A stretch of 33,115 bases of DNA from Bacillota bacterium (GTDB lineage: Bacteria; Bacillota; Dethiobacteria; Dethiobacterales; Dethiobacteraceae). The notes beneath the pieces were generated by a model. It saw only the letters and a program-made list of their open reading frames with translations, made no database searches and was not told the origin of the DNA. The position numbers and the translations under genes were made by a program. Location of the stretch: the NCBI GenBank assembly GCA_012800215.1, contig JAAZJT010000091.1, positions 1 to 33,115 on the forward strand, given 5' to 3'. Shown here piece after piece: positions 32,608-33,115 of the stretch; position 1 is the stretch's first letter, and each line of letters opens with the position of its first letter.

Positions 32608-33114
32608 CTATGATTGTTCCATCATTGCCATAAAATTATAAGTTTTTCCTTCTATTTCAAGAGGGGTCAGTAAAAAAGTAACTGGCTTTAATGTACCATT
32701 CTTACAAGTAATGGTTGCTTCAATTAAAGTAAGTTTACCGGCCATAGCTTTACGGGCTTTCTGAATAATCTTCCGTCGTTCCTCTTCCTTGGGAAAAATA
32801 AGGTATACCCAACCAAACTGATTCACTTCAGCTTGACTGTAGCCGGTAATCCGCTCCATGGCCTCATTATAAATAATAACCTTTCCATCTGGTGTACCGA
32901 GTAGTAAACCATCCCTAACTTTTTGAATCACTGTATTAAGAATTAATTCAGCTTTATGCTGTTCCTGTTCAGCCTGGAAACGTGCCAAGGCAGCACCAAT
33001 ACTCTGACCTATTAATGTGAGAAACATCACATCTTCTTCAGCAAAAAAATCTTCAGCATAAGCATTTAATTGCAATAAGCCAATTATATTGTCATCAAAG
33101 CGCAGGGGAATCAG
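32608..33114 (-). CDS. GAF-PAS sensor protein, 5' end outside window
   Basis: The frame is open to the right edge, so the start at 33075 in the ORF track is internal. The visible 168 residues begin with the end of a GAF domain (LIPLRFDDNIIGLLQLNAYA…FLTLIGQSIGAALARF). A short helical linker follows, and then a PAS domain (about the last 115 residues: ILNTVIQKVRDGLLLGTPDG…YNEAMERITGYSQAEV…) that ends the protein. No histidine kinase, GGDEF or other output domain follows the PAS domain, so the output, if any, must lie in the unseen N-terminal part. The signal sensed is unknown. Confidence 0.85.
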   Translation of the reverse strand: MIPLRFDDNIIGLLQLNAYAEDFFAEEDVMFLTLIGQSIGAALARFQAEQEQHKAELILNTVIQKVRDGLLLGTPDGKVIIYNEAMERITGYSQAEVNQFGWVYLIFPKEEERRKIIQKARKAMAGKLTLIEATITCKNGTLKPVTFLLTPLEIEGKTYNFMAMMEQS

Positions 33115-33115
33115 C

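Noticed and set aside
1-33115. CRISPR array, prophage or intact insertion sequence
   Set aside because: No regularly spaced repeats, phage structural genes or transposase frames were seen.

Overview
The window looks like the chromosome of a low-GC, Gram-positive-type anaerobe (Firmicutes, Clostridia or a related class). The sequence is AT-rich. Most genes have strong AGGAGG-type ribosome binding sites, and GTG and TTG starts are common. Intrinsic terminators are plentiful. The gene families (CotH, DegV, YtrA/YtrB, YhaN/YhaO-like, OpuC, QueF with a preQ1 switch, enoate-reductase-type flavoenzyme, URO-D methyltransferase-like protein) fit such an organism. No species is assigned. No prophage, intact insertion sequence or CRISPR array was seen.

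Layout. 1-2473 (+) is the end of a CotH / DUF4956 / VTC-domain operon. 2679-5420 is a divergent pair: an Old-Yellow-Enzyme-type iron-sulfur flavoenzyme and a Crp/Fnr-type regulator, sharing a short intergenic region with a perfect 12-bp palindrome. 5739-5814 (-) is a stand-alone tRNA-Arg(CCU) with its own promoter and terminator, beside possible integration debris. 5943-6578 (-) is a YhhQ-type queuosine-precursor transporter. 6832-8046 (-) is a lipoprotein serpin, followed by a small unknown protein. 8825-14719 (-) carries a SbcD/YhaO-like nuclease, a Rad50/YhaN-like ATPase, RecQ, and then queF. queF has a preQ1 class I riboswitch overlapping its ribosome binding site. 14954-17445 (+) is a BusR-like regulator (GntR helix-turn-helix plus RCK_C) followed by an OpuC-type ATPase and permease. 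17663-19021 (+) is a lipoprotein alpha/beta hydrolase. A previously untracked 56-codon ORF lies at 19130-19300 (-). 19476-21940 (+) is LemA plus a DUF2207 membrane protein.

From 22194 onward everything is on the minus strand: DegV, an MFS transporter, a URO-D-family protein, and a YtrA-type operon (regulator, ABC ATPase, permease, membrane protein of unknown role) with a clear promoter and operator. These are followed by a MATE exporter pseudogene with three separate lesions, an unknown basic protein behind a terminator-like hairpin, an intact MATE exporter, and the 3' end of a GAF-PAS sensor protein.

How the parts work together. The strongest regulatory stories are four: (1) preQ1 feedback on queF, in the same window as a queuosine-precursor transporter; (2) probable c-di-AMP control of osmolyte uptake by the BusR-like protein; (3) probable ligand- or redox-responsive control of the flavoenzyme by the divergent Crp/Fnr protein; (4) self-repression of the YtrA-type operon. 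I found no system that is clearly new to science. The least explained pieces are the CotH/DUF4956/VTC cassette, the 56-aa ORF, the two unknown small proteins and the serpin. All assignments come from reading motifs by eye; no database search was run.
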